A stretch of 64,000 nt of DNA from Ruminococcus sp. (GCA_029060305.1 JAIDUG010000055.1:62001-126000); one strand, 5' to 3'; shown: positions 1 to 8,574, counted from the first letter of the stretch. Notes: generated by a model from the sequence alone, not told the origin. Program-made: numbers and translations.

Positions 1-1
1 G

Positions 2-406
2 AATAACGGCGAAATCGTGGGTGCATCAACACGTTGTAAGGTAGTAAAAAATAAAGTAGCTCCGCCTTTCAAGGAAGCAACTTTTGATATGATGTACGGT
101 CAGGGAATTTCACGTACTGGTGAAGTGCTTGATATGGCTGTTGAACTCGACGTTATCAAGAAAGGCGGTTCATGGTTCAGCTACAACGACCAGAAACTCG
201 GTCAGGGTCGTGACAATGTAAAGGAACTTCTGAAGAACAGTCCCGAACTTATGCAGGAGATTGAAAAGCAGATACTTGAACGTCAGGCAGAGATAATGAA
301 CGTTTCAAAAAATCCCGAAAAGTCAGAACCGGTTGAAACTCCGGAAGATGATATTGTTGACGATATAGACGAGGATTTTGAAGAATTTACGCCGGCGGAA
401 GAATAA
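2..406 (+). CDS. recA: RecA recombinase, C-terminal part (5' truncated by window edge)
   Basis: This is the C-terminal third of RecA, the ATP-dependent strand-exchange and SOS coprotease protein. The reading frame is open to the left edge, so the true start lies outside the window. The stretch [12 protein letters not shown] followed by [10 protein letters not shown] is the typical RecA core end, and [17 protein letters not shown] is the conserved start of the C-terminal domain. The tail is strongly acidic ([15 protein letters not shown]), as in most RecA proteins, where it tempers DNA binding. The stop codon overlaps the recX start by one base, so the two are translationally coupled. Confidence 0.97.
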   Translation, partial: NNGEIVGASTRCKVVKNKVAPPFKEATFDMMYGQGISRTGEVLDMAVELDVIKKGGSWFSYNDQKLGQGRDNVKELLKNSPELMQEIEKQILERQAEIMNVSKNPEKSEPVETPEDDIVDDIDEDFEEFTPAEE

Positions 407-1032
407 TGAAAATAACTTCCGTTAAAGTCTACAAAGGCACTACTTACGAGGTGGAGACAGATAACGAAAAAAAATTCTATCTCCACGCCGATATAATAGC
501 GGATTTCGGGATATCAAAGGGAATGGAAATCGACCGTCCCGAACTCCGCAAAATAATCTACGCTTCAAATTTCCGCCGTGCCTATCAGTACGCTTTGTAC
601 TGTCTTGACTACCGTGACTATTCGTCAGCGGAAATGAATCAGAAACTCATAAAGACTTATAAAAATGAAAATCTTTGTTGTGCGGTAGTGCAGAAACTTG
701 AGGAATCCGGAATAATAAATGATGAACGTTATGCGGAAAAACTCGCTCACAGGTATGTCGAGGGCAGGAAGTACGGTTTCAGGCGTGCAAAGCGTGAGAT
801 AATTATGAAAGGTATCAGTGAATATATGGCAGAAGATTCTCTGCAACCGTATGCTGAAATTTTTCAGGAGAATATCAGATACCTTATACAAACAAAATAC
901 GCCCGTATGCTTACGGACGAAGATGACAGAAAATCAATAGAAAAAGTCAGAAATTCACTTGTCAGGAATGGTTACGGATTTGAGGAAATAAACCGTGCTG
1001 TAAAGGAATATTTTGATAATCAGGAGGGTTAA
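406..1032 (+). CDS. recX: RecX, regulator of RecA
   Basis: RecX binds RecA filaments and modulates their growth. The protein has 208 residues and is rich in tandem three-helix repeats. Recognisable RecX-type stretches include YCLDYRDYSSAEM, then LEESGIINDERYAEKLAHRYVEGRKYGFRRAKREI in the middle (split here only for description), and RNSLVRNGYGFEEI near the C-terminus. The ATG overlaps the recA stop, the classic recA-recX arrangement, and supports the assignment more than sequence identity alone. rimO follows after 3 bases, so recX sits in one transcript with rimO and pgsA. Confidence 0.92.
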   Translation: MKITSVKVYKGTTYEVETDNEKKFYLHADIIADFGISKGMEIDRPELRKIIYASNFRRAYQYALYCLDYRDYSSAEMNQKLIKTYKNENLCCAVVQKLEESGIINDERYAEKLAHRYVEGRKYGFRRAKREIIMKGISEYMAEDSLQPYAEIFQENIRYLIQTKYARMLTDEDDRKSIEKVRNSLVRNGYGFEEINRAVKEYFDNQEG

Positions 1033-1035
1033 TAT

Positions 1036-2367
1036 ATGCCGGTTAAAGTCGGAATGGTATCACTTGGGTGTTCAAAGAATCTTGTTGATTCAGAGAGAAT
1101 GCTTTATAAACTCAGAAGTCACGGTTACAAGCTCGTGACAGAACCAGGATTAGCGGATATTGCTGTTGTAAATACCTGCGGATTCATACAGTCCGCAAAA
1201 GAGGAAGCTATTGAGACTATTCTTGAACTTGCTAAACTCAAAGAAGACGGCACCTTGAAAAAAATTGTAATCACAGGTTGTCTTGTTGAACGTTACAAGG
1301 AAGAAACTGCCGAACTTTTTCCGGAAGCAGATGCGGTTATAGGTATCGGCAACAACAGGGATATTGTGGACGTTCTTGACCACGTTATGAGGGACGAAAG
1401 ATATGTTAATTTTGCTCCGAAACTTGATGCTGAACTCACCGGAGACAGAATTATTTCAACACTTCCGTTTTTTGCATATCTCAAAATTGCCGAGGGCTGT
1501 TCAAACTGCTGTACTTACTGTGCTATTCCTCAGATAAGAGGAAAATTCAGAAGTGTTCCTATGGAGGACGTTATAAAGGAAGCGGAATGGCTTGCAAAGA
1601 ACGGTGTTACAGAACTTGTTGTTATAGCACAGGATACTTCAAGATATGGTGAAGATTTGTACGGAGAATCAAAACTTCCGGAACTTCTCCGCAGACTTTG
1701 CAGGATTGACGGTCTGCACTGGATACGTACTTTATATTGTTATCCGGAAAGAATAACCGACGAACTTCTTGAAACTATTGCAGAAGAGGAAAAGCTCGTC
1801 AAGTATCTTGAAATTCCGATACAGCACTGCAACAGCGAAATTCTCAGACGTATGAACCGTTGGGGCGATGTTGACAGTATGGAAAATCTTTTTGCACACA
1901 TAAGGAAGAAAATTCCGGACGTTATTCTGCGTACTACTCTTATTACAGGATTTCCGGCAGAATCAGAAGAACAGTTTACGGAATTGTCGGAGTTTGTGCA
2001 GAAAATCAGATTTGACAGACTGGGTTGTTTCGCATACTCTCAGGAAGACGGAACAAAAGCAAGTGAATTTGACGGACAGATTGAAGAAGATGTTAAACGT
2101 CACCGTGCTGACATCATTATGGGGCAACAGTTGCTTATAAGTGCTGAAAACAACAGAAAACTTCTTGGAAAAGAATGTGAGGCGGTTGTTGAAGGTTTCG
2201 ACCGTTTCGGTGAATGCTGGTTCGGACGTACTCAGGCAGACGCTCCCGATATAGACGGAAAAGTTTTCTTTACTTCTGAAAAACCTCTTTCAATCGGAGA
2301 GTACGTTAAAATAAAGATTACTGATACACTTGATTACGACTTAATCGGAGAGGTGATAGAAAAATGA
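1036..2367 (+). CDS. rimO: Ribosomal protein S12 methylthiotransferase RimO
   Basis: RimO is a radical-SAM enzyme that adds a methylthio group to a conserved aspartate of ribosomal protein S12. The N-terminal UPF0004 domain carries three cysteines for an auxiliary Fe-S cluster (GCSKN near residue 12, NTCGF near 48, TGCLVER near 82). The radical SAM cluster motif CxxxCxxC is at about 155-162 (CSNCCTYC), followed by AIPQIRGKFRS. The last 70 residues form a TRAM RNA-binding domain. The start LGCSKNLVDSE and GGAGG ribosome-binding site 5' of the ATG separate it from MiaB. The 443-residue length is normal. It overlaps pgsA by 4 bases. Confidence 0.96.
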   Translation: MPVKVGMVSLGCSKNLVDSERMLYKLRSHGYKLVTEPGLADIAVVNTCGFIQSAKEEAIETILELAKLKEDGTLKKIVITGCLVERYKEETAELFPEADAVIGIGNNRDIVDVLDHVMRDERYVNFAPKLDAELTGDRIISTLPFFAYLKIAEGCSNCCTYCAIPQIRGKFRSVPMEDVIKEAEWLAKNGVTELVVIAQDTSRYGEDLYGESKLPELLRRLCRIDGLHWIRTLYCYPERITDELLETIAEEEKLVKYLEIPIQHCNSEILRRMNRWGDVDSMENLFAHIRKKIPDVILRTTLITGFPAESEEQFTELSEFVQKIRFDRLGCFAYSQEDGTKASEFDGQIEEDVKRHRADIIMGQQLLISAENNRKLLGKECEAVVEGFDRFGECWFGRTQADAPDIDGKVFFTSEKPLSIGEYVKIKITDTLDYDLIGEVIEK

Positions 2368-2948
2368 ATCTGCCGAACAAACTTACTTTATTAAGAGTTT
2401 GTCTTATTCCTTTTTTCCTGCTGTTTGTTTACTGGAAAGTTTCGTTTCACTTTATGATAGCACTTGTGATATTCGCTGTAGCCTCAATTACTGATGCTCT
2501 TGACGGAAAAATTGCCCGTAAACGCAACCTTGTAACGAATTTCGGAAAATTTCTTGACCCGCTTGCTGATAAAGTGCTTGTAATATCGGCACTGACCGTG
2601 TTTGTAGAGTTACCGGAAATAAAAATGGGTGCAATACCGTTGATTATAATAAGTGCGAGGGAATTTATGGTTTCGGGACTTAGACTTCTTGCGGCGGATA
2701 GTGGTATAGTAGTAGCCGCTGGAATGTGGGGAAAACTTAAAACGGCATTTACAATGGTATCAATAGTTGTGGCACTTGTATGGCTGAGTGTATGTTATGA
2801 CTTTCATTTCAGCATTGCAGACGGTCTGAAAAATGCTGTGGATAATGTAGCAATTCCTGTTCTCATATGGATTTCTACCGCACTTACAATAATTTCCGGT
2901 GGAGTGTATCTTAAAGGTTACTGGCATCTTATCGACTCTGACAAATAA
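2364..2948 (+). CDS. pgsA: CDP-diacylglycerol-glycerol-3-phosphate 3-phosphatidyltransferase
   Basis: PgsA makes phosphatidylglycerol-phosphate, the committed step to acidic phospholipids in the inner membrane. The CDP-alcohol phosphotransferase signature DGx2ARx8Gx3Dx3D is complete (DGKIAR...G..LDPLAD, residues about 46-70). The N-terminus NLPNKLTLLRV is typical of PgsA rather than of PssA. Several hydrophobic membrane segments follow. The ATG lies inside the end of rimO (ATGA-type overlap), so translation is coupled. Gene order recA-recX-rimO-pgsA is common in Clostridia. Confidence 0.95.
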   Translation: MNLPNKLTLLRVCLIPFFLLFVYWKVSFHFMIALVIFAVASITDALDGKIARKRNLVTNFGKFLDPLADKVLVISALTVFVELPEIKMGAIPLIIISAREFMVSGLRLLAADSGIVVAAGMWGKLKTAFTMVSIVVALVWLSVCYDFHFSIADGLKNAVDNVAIPVLIWISTALTIISGGVYLKGYWHLIDSDK

Positions 2949-2960
2949 AGGAGGTTTTAA

Positions 2961-3344
2961 ATGAGACATTGTGCAGGACATATAAAATATCTTATCGCTA
3001 TAAAGGAACTTTCGGAAGTTGACGAGTATGTAAGAAGCGTAAGTATTTCAAGACATTTAGGGGTATCACGTCCCAGTGTAAGTAAAATGTTGCGTTGTAT
3101 GGCTAACTGCGGTCTGGTATATGAAGATTTCTGCAACAGCGTTGTGTTGACTGCCGACGGCGAAAAAGCTGTAAATGAAATATTTTCAAATTTCAATGAG
3201 GTGTATATGTTTTTTCACAACTTCCTGAAACTTCCGCAGGAAGAAGCTCACGCCCACGCCGTGAAGTTTGTGACGGAGTTTCCGCAGGATACTTGCGAAC
3301 GTCTTAAAGGCATTGTGAAACGTACAATCAAGAAAAAAGTCTGA
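2961..3344 (+). CDS. DtxR/MntR-like winged-helix regulator, degenerate metal site
   Basis: A 127-residue protein with a winged helix at about 8-70 (YLIAIKELSE, then SISRHLGVSRPSVSKMLRCM as recognition region) and a short helical dimerisation part. The layout matches MntR/DtxR metal-dependent repressors. However, the usual N-terminal ligands of the DYLEAIYEL motif are replaced here (IKYLIAIKEL), and the usual EH pair of the dimerisation helix reads TEF. I infer that classical manganese or iron sensing is altered or lost. It starts 12 bases after pgsA with a strong AAAGGAGG site and is followed by a terminator, so it ends the recA operon. Its DNA target is not visible. Confidence 0.7.
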   Translation: MRHCAGHIKYLIAIKELSEVDEYVRSVSISRHLGVSRPSVSKMLRCMANCGLVYEDFCNSVVLTADGEKAVNEIFSNFNEVYMFFHNFLKLPQEEAHAHAVKFVTEFPQDTCERLKGIVKRTIKKKV

Positions 3345-3350
3345 TTTCAG

Positions 3351-3377
3351 AACCGGAGTAAATCCGGTTCTTTTTTT
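3351..3377 (+). terminator. Intrinsic terminator of recA-recX-rimO-pgsA operon
   Basis: A 7-bp perfect stem AACCGGA/TCCGGTT with a 5-base loop is followed by C and seven T residues. It lies 7 bases after the stop of the DtxR-like gene. Confidence 0.93.
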
Positions 3378-3430
3378 GGCTGTATATCGGCTGTCAAAGA
3401 ATCTTTGCTAATATGTAAAAGAACATTTGC

Positions 3431-3459
3431 TTTACTTTCCGGAAGTGCTGTATTATAAT
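3431..3459 (+). promoter_or_regulatory. Probable sigma-A promoter of the membrane-anchored XRE gene
   Basis: TTTACT, 17 bases, TATAAT. The -10 is perfect, the -35 is weak. It is the only good candidate between the terminator and the gene at 3483. Confidence 0.6.
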
Positions 3460-3482
3460 TATCGCAGAGGAGGTGAAAAAAA

Positions 3483-4232
3483 TTGAACATTGGTAAATCA
3501 ATACGCCATATACGTACAGAAAACAATATGTCTCAGGAAGATTTTGCGGAAATATTCTTTGTGACAAGGCAGACCGTTTCAAACTGGGAAAATGAAAAAA
3601 GTTATCCCGACCTCAGCACGATAGTTAAAATCAGTGACAGATTTGGAGTATCACTTGACACTCTTTTGAAAGGAGATATGGAAATGGTTAACGAAATTTC
3701 GGAAAAAGCGTCAATCGGCATAAAATGGAATAGAATCCGCCGTACAGTATTTATTGTTGTAAGTGTAATGATAATATGTGTTATAATAAGTCTTGCGGTA
3801 TACGGTACAGTGTGGGCTGTCAGAAAAAATAACCTTGAAAGTAAATTCAACAGTACGATTTCAGAACTTGGATTTTCAGAAAGTGAAGAACGCTATTATA
3901 TTATGAAAAATAACGGCATAACTTACGTTCTTCCACATCAGGAAATGCCGTCATTGTTGGATTTTTCGCTGGATTTCCATGCAAAACATCTTGATTGTTG
4001 TTATGAGAATGGCGACTGTAATTTTAATGTAAGGATTTCCGGCGATATGTATTCATTGAGAATTACGGACAATTCTGACGGGCAGGATTATTATATCAGA
4101 ATTGACGAAAATGGCGGTTTGCTATCTGACGAAAATCTTCCGGAGATTGCAGAAAAACAGTATTCTGAAAATGCCGAAAAAATCAGAAATATTATGAAAT
4201 ACGGAATCGGAATATATAATCAGGTTTATTGA
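3483..4232 (+). CDS. XRE-family HTH protein anchored in the membrane
   Basis: Residues 1-60 are a Cro/CI-type helix-turn-helix (IGKSIRHIRTENNMSQEDFA, then FVTRQTVSNWENEKSYPDL). A basic stretch leads into one membrane segment at about 83-105 (VFIVVSVMIICVIISLAVYG), and about 140 residues follow, presumably outside the cell. This architecture suggests a one-component sensor in which an outside domain controls a cytoplasmic DNA-binding head. The outer domain shows no family I recognise. The start is TTG at 3483, chosen because GGAGGTG lies at correct spacing and the HTH begins at once. It is monocistronic. Confidence 0.8.
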   Translation: MNIGKSIRHIRTENNMSQEDFAEIFFVTRQTVSNWENEKSYPDLSTIVKISDRFGVSLDTLLKGDMEMVNEISEKASIGIKWNRIRRTVFIVVSVMIICVIISLAVYGTVWAVRKNNLESKFNSTISELGFSESEERYYIMKNNGITYVLPHQEMPSLLDFSLDFHAKHLDCCYENGDCNFNVRISGDMYSLRITDNSDGQDYYIRIDENGGLLSDENLPEIAEKQYSENAEKIRNIMKYGIGIYNQVY

Positions 4233-4241
4233 AATAAAAAG

Positions 4242-4263
4242 GGACGGTTTTTTAAAACCGTCC
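4242..4263. terminator. Bidirectional terminator between XRE gene and recR
   Basis: A 10-bp perfect stem GGACGGTTTT/AAAACCGTCC with a 2-base loop. A-rich on the left gives CTTTTTATTT on the minus strand after recR; TTTC follows on the plus strand. It most clearly terminates the leftward dnaX-ybaB-recR transcript. Confidence 0.9.
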
Positions 4264-4272
4264 TTTCAGTAG

Positions 4273-4875
4273 TTACATATTATTTCTGTTTTCGAGTGCC
4301 TTGTAAAGTGTAACTTCGTCGGCGTATTCAAGTATTCCACCGACCGGAAGTCCGAATGCAAGACGTGTTACTTTTACTCCCAGAGGTTTAAGAAGATTTG
4401 CGATATACATAGCGGTTGCATCACCTTCAACAGTGGGATTTGTAGCCATAATTACTTCTTTTACGTTACCTTGTGAAATTCTTGCAAGCAGTTCCCTTAT
4501 GTGTATTTTATCGGGGCTTACTCCGTCCATAGGTGAAAGAAGTCCGTGCAGTACGTGGTAAACTCCGTGATATTCCTTTGTTCTTTCAAAGGCTGTAACG
4601 TCTTTCGGAGTTTCAACAACACATATGAGACCTTTGTCACGACCGTCTGAGGAACATATCGGACATACTTCACGTTCAGTGAGATTCAGACAGCACTTGC
4701 ATTTCCGGACATTTTTTTTAGCGTTTATAAGTGCGGAAGCAAAATCTTCAACATCCTGCGTTTTCATTGACATTACATAATATGCAAGCCTCTGAGCCGT
4801 TTTCATTCCGATACCAGGGAGTGATGCGAATTTTTCAGCAAGTATGATAAGCGGTAAAGCGTTATGGTCAGCCAT
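4273..4875 (-). CDS. recR: Recombination mediator RecR
   Basis: RecR acts with RecF/RecO to load RecA on single-stranded gaps. The protein has 200 residues. It shows the N-terminal helix-hairpin-helix (KFASLPGIGMKTAQRLAYY), a four-cysteine zinc finger (CKCC...CPIC), and a Toprim domain (LICVVETPKDVTAFERT, HVLHGLLSPMDGVSPDKI, IMATNPTVEGDATAMY). The C-terminal LAFGLPVGGILEYADE is a RecR signature. The start overlaps the ybaB stop by one base. Order dnaX-ybaB-recR is ancient and supports the call. Confidence 0.97.
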   Translation of the reverse strand: MADHNALPLIILAEKFASLPGIGMKTAQRLAYYVMSMKTQDVEDFASALINAKKNVRKCKCCLNLTEREVCPICSSDGRDKGLICVVETPKDVTAFERTKEYHGVYHVLHGLLSPMDGVSPDKIHIRELLARISQGNVKEVIMATNPTVEGDATAMYIANLLKPLGVKVTRLAFGLPVGGILEYADEVTLYKALENRNNM

Positions 4876-5222
4876 CAGAAAAGTCCGGGGATTGATACGC
4901 CACCAGTGATTTTACTCATTTCGGCTTCTGTTGTGGATTCAACGTTGTTTATAGCCTCGTTGACTGCACTTATAATTAAGTCCTGAAGCATATCTATATC
5001 TTCGGGGTCAACGACTTCCGGCTTGATATTGAGTGACTTTATAGTTTTCTTGCCTGTTATGACAACTTCTACCGCACCGCCACCGGCAGTAGCAGAAAAC
5101 TCTCTGTCTTCAATATCTTCCTGAAGGTCAGTAATCTGATTCTGCATTTTCTGAGCCTGTTTAATCATCTGATTCATGTTCTGGGCGTTACCGCCTGCAT
5201 TTTTGGGTATTCGTGCTTTCAT
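4875..5222 (-). CDS. YbaB/EbfC nucleoid-associated protein
   Basis: A small DNA-binding protein of 115 residues of the YbaB/EbfC family, which forms tweezer-like dimers on DNA. The N-terminus is extended and rich in N, Q and M (GGNAQNMNQMIKQAQKMQNQI). The core EFSATAGGGAVEVVITGKK and VDPEDIDMLQDLIISAVNEA is diagnostic. It sits between dnaX and recR with no gap to recR. No regulatory signal of its own is visible. Confidence 0.94.
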   Translation of the reverse strand: MKARIPKNAGGNAQNMNQMIKQAQKMQNQITDLQEDIEDREFSATAGGGAVEVVITGKKTIKSLNIKPEVVDPEDIDMLQDLIISAVNEAINNVESTTEAEMSKITGGVSIPGLF

Positions 5223-5246
5223 TTTTTAATCTCCTTCGTATAAAAA

Positions 5247-6863
5247 TTATTGATTATTGTCAACAGTTGTTTCAATGCCGTAGCTTTTGGCTTTCTGAAT
5301 AATCTGTTCAGCCATACTTTGCTGTTGAGTTACTGTTGTGGTACAGCGAGCCCTGATAACATAACGCTGACCGAGAATCCTGTTTATAGTGTCACCGAGT
5401 TCTATTGCATTGTCCTTGTTACTTTTAAAAATCTGTATAAAGAAACGGTTTATAGAAGTGATGAGGATAACATTTCCTGCTGTAACGGCATAAGAACCGT
5501 CCAGCGCACCGGCGAGGTCGGGCTTTACCTTTTTGAGTTCTTCAACTATTGTTTCCCACTGTGAGCAAGGTATCATATCTTCCTGACGAAGTTTTTTAAT
5601 ATCAACATTCGGGACTGGCTCAGATTCACGGACAGGATTGTTAGCAGTAAGGACTTCCGGCTGTACTTGTTTCTGAGACGGCTGTGAAAAGTTTCCGGCA
5701 GAAACGGAGTTTATTTTATTCTCCAACTGTTTTATTTTATCATAAATTTCAGAATTGTCAATAGTTTCCGGAGAATTATTTTTGTTTCCGCAAAGTTTTA
5801 TCACTGTCATCTCAAATTCTACACGGCGGTTCATTACACGTGACATATTTTCACGGCATTTCTGCAATGCTGAAAGTTCGTTCATAACTTCCTCAAGAGG
5901 TATTTTCCTTGCAAGTCCGTTAAGTCTTTCAAGTTCGTCCGGCATACATATGATAAGATTTTCAGCAGACTGAGGTGATACCTGAATAAGCATTATATTG
6001 CGGAGCTGTGTTATAAGTTCCTCACAAAGTCTTGTAAGGTCTTTTGACATATCGTAAAGGTTTCCGACAACAGACAAAGCCTTTGAAGTATCTTTTTCAG
6101 AAATAGCACCGAGAATTTCATATAGATAATCTCTTCCCGCAATTCCGGCAGTATTTGAAACGGTTTCAGCGTTTATGACTTCTGCACATACTGAACACTG
6201 GTCAAGCAGTGAAACAGCGTCACGCATACCACCGTCAGCGAGTTTTGCAATAAGTGAAGCACCGTCAGGAGTAAGATTCAGGTTTTCCTGTTTTGCAATA
6301 TATTCAAGTCGTGAAGCTATATCCTGCGGACGTATTCTGCGGAAATCGTATCTCTGACAGCGTGAAGCGATAGTTGCCGGTACTTTGTGTATTTCAGTAG
6401 TTGCAAGAATGAACATCACATATGACGGCGGTTCTTCCATTATTTTCAGCAGAGCATTGAATGCACTTGTGGAAAGCATATGCACTTCGTCGATAATGTA
6501 TACTTTATAAGCACCACGCTCTGGAGTATATACAGCACCGTCACGGAGGTCACGTATATCATCTACACCGTTGTTTGAAGCTGCATCTATTTCGATAATA
6601 TCAGTAAGTGAAGCATTTTCTGCATCATTGCATATATCACACTCAAGACAAGGATTGCCGTTTTTCATATGGGGACAGTTGACAGCTTTTGCAAGGATTC
6701 TCGCACAGGTAGTCTTTCCCGTACCTCTTGACCCTGTAAACAGATATGCGTGGGCAGTCTTACCGCTTGTAATCTGATTTTTCAGGGTATCAGTTATATG
6801 TTGCTGAGATATAACATCGTCAAAAGTTAGGGGTCGCCACTTGCGGTAAAGAGCCTTATACAT
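5247..6863 (-). CDS. dnaX: DNA polymerase III clamp loader subunit gamma/tau
   Basis: ATPase core of the replicative clamp loader. The Walker A GSRGTGKTT, the four-cysteine zinc module (CPHMKNGNPCLECDIC), Walker B IIDEVHMLS, the ATTEIHK sensor stretch and SRCQRYDFRRI are all present in the first 200 residues. The C-terminal third is a tau-like domain after a Q/P/E-rich linker. I place the start at the second ATG (6863, MYKALYRKWRP). The upstream ATG at 6872 would directly abut the AAAGGA site, whereas 6863 has 9-base spacing and the canonical N-terminus. It follows the SRP RNA by about 40 bases. Confidence 0.96.
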   Translation of the reverse strand: MYKALYRKWRPLTFDDVISQQHITDTLKNQITSGKTAHAYLFTGSRGTGKTTCARILAKAVNCPHMKNGNPCLECDICNDAENASLTDIIEIDAASNNGVDDIRDLRDGAVYTPERGAYKVYIIDEVHMLSTSAFNALLKIMEEPPSYVMFILATTEIHKVPATIASRCQRYDFRRIRPQDIASRLEYIAKQENLNLTPDGASLIAKLADGGMRDAVSLLDQCSVCAEVINAETVSNTAGIAGRDYLYEILGAISEKDTSKALSVVGNLYDMSKDLTRLCEELITQLRNIMLIQVSPQSAENLIICMPDELERLNGLARKIPLEEVMNELSALQKCRENMSRVMNRRVEFEMTVIKLCGNKNNSPETIDNSEIYDKIKQLENKINSVSAGNFSQPSQKQVQPEVLTANNPVRESEPVPNVDIKKLRQEDMIPCSQWETIVEELKKVKPDLAGALDGSYAVTAGNVILITSINRFFIQIFKSNKDNAIELGDTINRILGQRYVIRARCTTTVTQQQSMAEQIIQKAKSYGIETTVDNNQ

Positions 6864-6901
6864 ATTAAACATTCCTTTCGTTTATTTTTCTGCAAAAAAT
6901 T

Positions 6902-7023
6902 CCGGAGCATAGATGTGCAGGCTTGCTGCGGCACACAAAACAATCCGCTTAATGCTGCTCGGTCTCCCGCCTGACATGGTTCACGGGGTCTTGTTGCACA
7001 GGGCCCACACATCTATATTCCGG
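6902..7023 (-). ncRNA. ffs: Signal recognition particle RNA (small bacterial type)
   Basis: Read on the minus strand, the ends pair (CCGGAATATAGATGTG with CACATCTATGCTCCGG, with small bulges), and the centre carries the conserved SRP tip: GTGAACC, ATGTCAGG, CGG-GAGA-CCG with a GNRA tetraloop, then AGCAGCAT and TAAGCGG. These are the symmetric and asymmetric loops that bind Ffh. The RNA is about 120 nt with no Alu domain. Its closing stem is directly followed by ATTTTTTG, so the molecule may serve as its own terminator. Ends are estimated from pairing. Placement just upstream of dnaX is a known Firmicutes arrangement. Confidence 0.95.
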
Positions 7024-7066
7024 AATCTATTCCTGAAATCAGAGCCGACATAATGCTCTGTATAAT

Positions 7067-7095
7067 ATAATATCATAAAATTGTGGATTTGTCAA
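7067..7095 (-). promoter_or_regulatory. Sigma-A promoter of SRP RNA (and possibly dnaX)
   Basis: On the minus strand TTGACA, 17 bases, TATTAT. Transcription would start near 7060, about 37 bases before the first paired base of the SRP RNA, so a short 5' leader is probably trimmed. Confidence 0.9.
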
Positions 7096-7160
7096 GGGTT
7101 ATTTCAGAATTTTTTTTAAAAACGCTTTCTTAAAATTGTGTTAAAATTTTACTCTGTAAC

Positions 7161-7189
7161 TTGACGTAAAGCCGATTGTATGCTATAAT
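7161..7189 (+). promoter_or_regulatory. Sigma-A promoter of the glycosyltransferase gene
   Basis: TTGACG, 17 bases, TATAAT, with AAAGGA further down before the ATG at 7226. It diverges from the SRP RNA promoter. Confidence 0.9.
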
Positions 7190-7225
7190 ATTATTACACA
7201 AAAATGAAAGGACTTTAAAGAATAC

Positions 7226-8215
7226 ATGGATAATCCAGAAATTTTATATATGGTAGTTCCGTGCTATAATGAACAGGAAGTTCTGCACGAAACCGCAAGA
7301 CAACTGAAAGAAAAATATACATCACTTATTCAGCAGAAACTCATTTCTGAAAAAAGCCGTGTGGTATTTGTAAATGACGGCTCAAAGGATACTACGTGGA
7401 ATATTATTCAGGAACTTCATACAGAAAGTCCGGAATTTTTTTCAGGTATAAACCTTGCTCATAACAGCGGACATCAGAACGCTGTACTTGCCGGACTTAT
7501 GACAGTAAAGGACATCTGCGATATGGCAATAACTATGGACGCTGATTTACAGGACGATATAAACACTATTGACGCTATGGTAAAGGAATACTACAAAGGC
7601 AATCAGGTCGTTTACGGAGTGAGAAGTGCAAGAAAAACTGATACTTTTTTCAAGAGGTTTACAGCGGAAAGTTTCTATAAGTTTATGAAAGTAATGGGTG
7701 CTGACGTTGTATACAATCACGCTGATTTCAGACTGATGAGCAGTCGTGTTTTAAAGGAACTCGCAAATTTCAAGGAAGTCAATCTGTTTCTGCGTGGAAT
7801 GGTGCCTCTTATCGGGTTTCAGAGCTGTAACGTTTACTATGAACGTCATGAACGTTTTGCAGGTGAAAGTAAATACCCACTGAAAAAAATGCTTGCATTT
7901 GCGATAAACGGTATAACTTCTTTCAGTACGAAACCCCTTAAACTTATAACGTCATTAGGATTTATAATGTTTGTTATGAGTATTATTGCGTTTATGTGGT
8001 GTTTTATTGTAAAAATTACTGGTCATTCAATAGCCGGCTGGACAAGTATATTGTGTTCTGTATGGCTGATAGGCGGTATACAGCTTTTATGCTTAGGAAT
8101 AATCGGTGAGTACGTCGGAAAGATTTATGCAGAAGTGAAACAACGTCCACGTTTCATAGTAGCTGAATTTCTTAACGAAGTCGGTGCTGAGTTCATAAAC
8201 AAGGAAGATAAATGA
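7226..8215 (+). CDS. Family 2 glycosyltransferase, DPM1/GtrB type, membrane-anchored
   Basis: Probably transfers a sugar from a nucleotide-sugar to polyprenyl phosphate at the inner membrane face. The GT-A fold is clear in residues 5-230: VVPCYNEQEVLHE, FVNDGSKDTTW, NSGHQNAVLAGL, the metal-binding MDADLQDD, and DFRLMSSRVLKEL. Two membrane segments follow at about 240-265 and 275-300, then YVGKIYAEVKQRPRF, which is typical of GtrB/YkcC-like enzymes. It overlaps the following small gene by 4 bases (ATGA), so the two are coupled. The exact sugar cannot be told from sequence. Confidence 0.9.
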   Translation: MDNPEILYMVVPCYNEQEVLHETARQLKEKYTSLIQQKLISEKSRVVFVNDGSKDTTWNIIQELHTESPEFFSGINLAHNSGHQNAVLAGLMTVKDICDMAITMDADLQDDINTIDAMVKEYYKGNQVVYGVRSARKTDTFFKRFTAESFYKFMKVMGADVVYNHADFRLMSSRVLKELANFKEVNLFLRGMVPLIGFQSCNVYYERHERFAGESKYPLKKMLAFAINGITSFSTKPLKLITSLGFIMFVMSIIAFMWCFIVKITGHSIAGWTSILCSVWLIGGIQLLCLGIIGEYVGKIYAEVKQRPRFIVAEFLNEVGAEFINKEDK

Positions 8216-8574
8216 TTTTAGCAGAAAGTAACAAATACATTGTTTATAATGATTATGAAACTGTTTTTCTGAAGAAAAAATCAGACTGTTCTGAAATCAT
8301 AATCGGCGATTTTTACGGAGACCCATTTGGTGCTTTTATAGATAAAGAAGAACGTTTTGTAGTAATGTATGGTTGCGGAGTTATAGTATATTATCTTCCT
8401 GCTTATAGGGAATATCAATATAATATGAAAACTCCTCAGTGGGACGAATTTGGCAGAAAAAATCCGGTTATATGGGTTGAAAACGTTATTCAGGCAGATA
8501 AAAATAAAATAATTCTTAAACTTGAGGACGGCAGAATCCAAACTATAAAAATAAAAACGGACATTCATTTCTGA
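8212..8574 (+). CDS. Hypothetical protein coupled to the glycosyltransferase
   Basis: A 120-residue protein with no signal peptide or membrane segment. It alternates short hydrophobic strands and charged turns (YIVYNDYETVFLKKK, FVVMYGCGVIVYYLP, IILKLEDGRIQTIKIK), so a small beta-propeller-like or beta-sandwich fold is possible. I do not recognise the family. The ATG lies inside the end of the glycosyltransferase gene, which argues for a shared role. The terminator hairpin begins inside its last codons. Confidence 0.75.
   Translation: MILAESNKYIVYNDYETVFLKKKSDCSEIIIGDFYGDPFGAFIDKEERFVVMYGCGVIVYYLPAYREYQYNMKTPQWDEFGRKNPVIWVENVIQADKNKIILKLEDGRIQTIKIKTDIHF

Noticed and set aside
5590..5600. Programmed frameshift in dnaX at a run of six A
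   Set aside because: Codon phase is AAA-AAA-CTT; it does not fit the A-AAA-AAG slippery pattern and no shifted frame of note follows.
6827..7012. Minus-strand reading frame over the SRP RNA
   Set aside because: It lies inside a highly structured RNA gene and has no ribosome-binding site.
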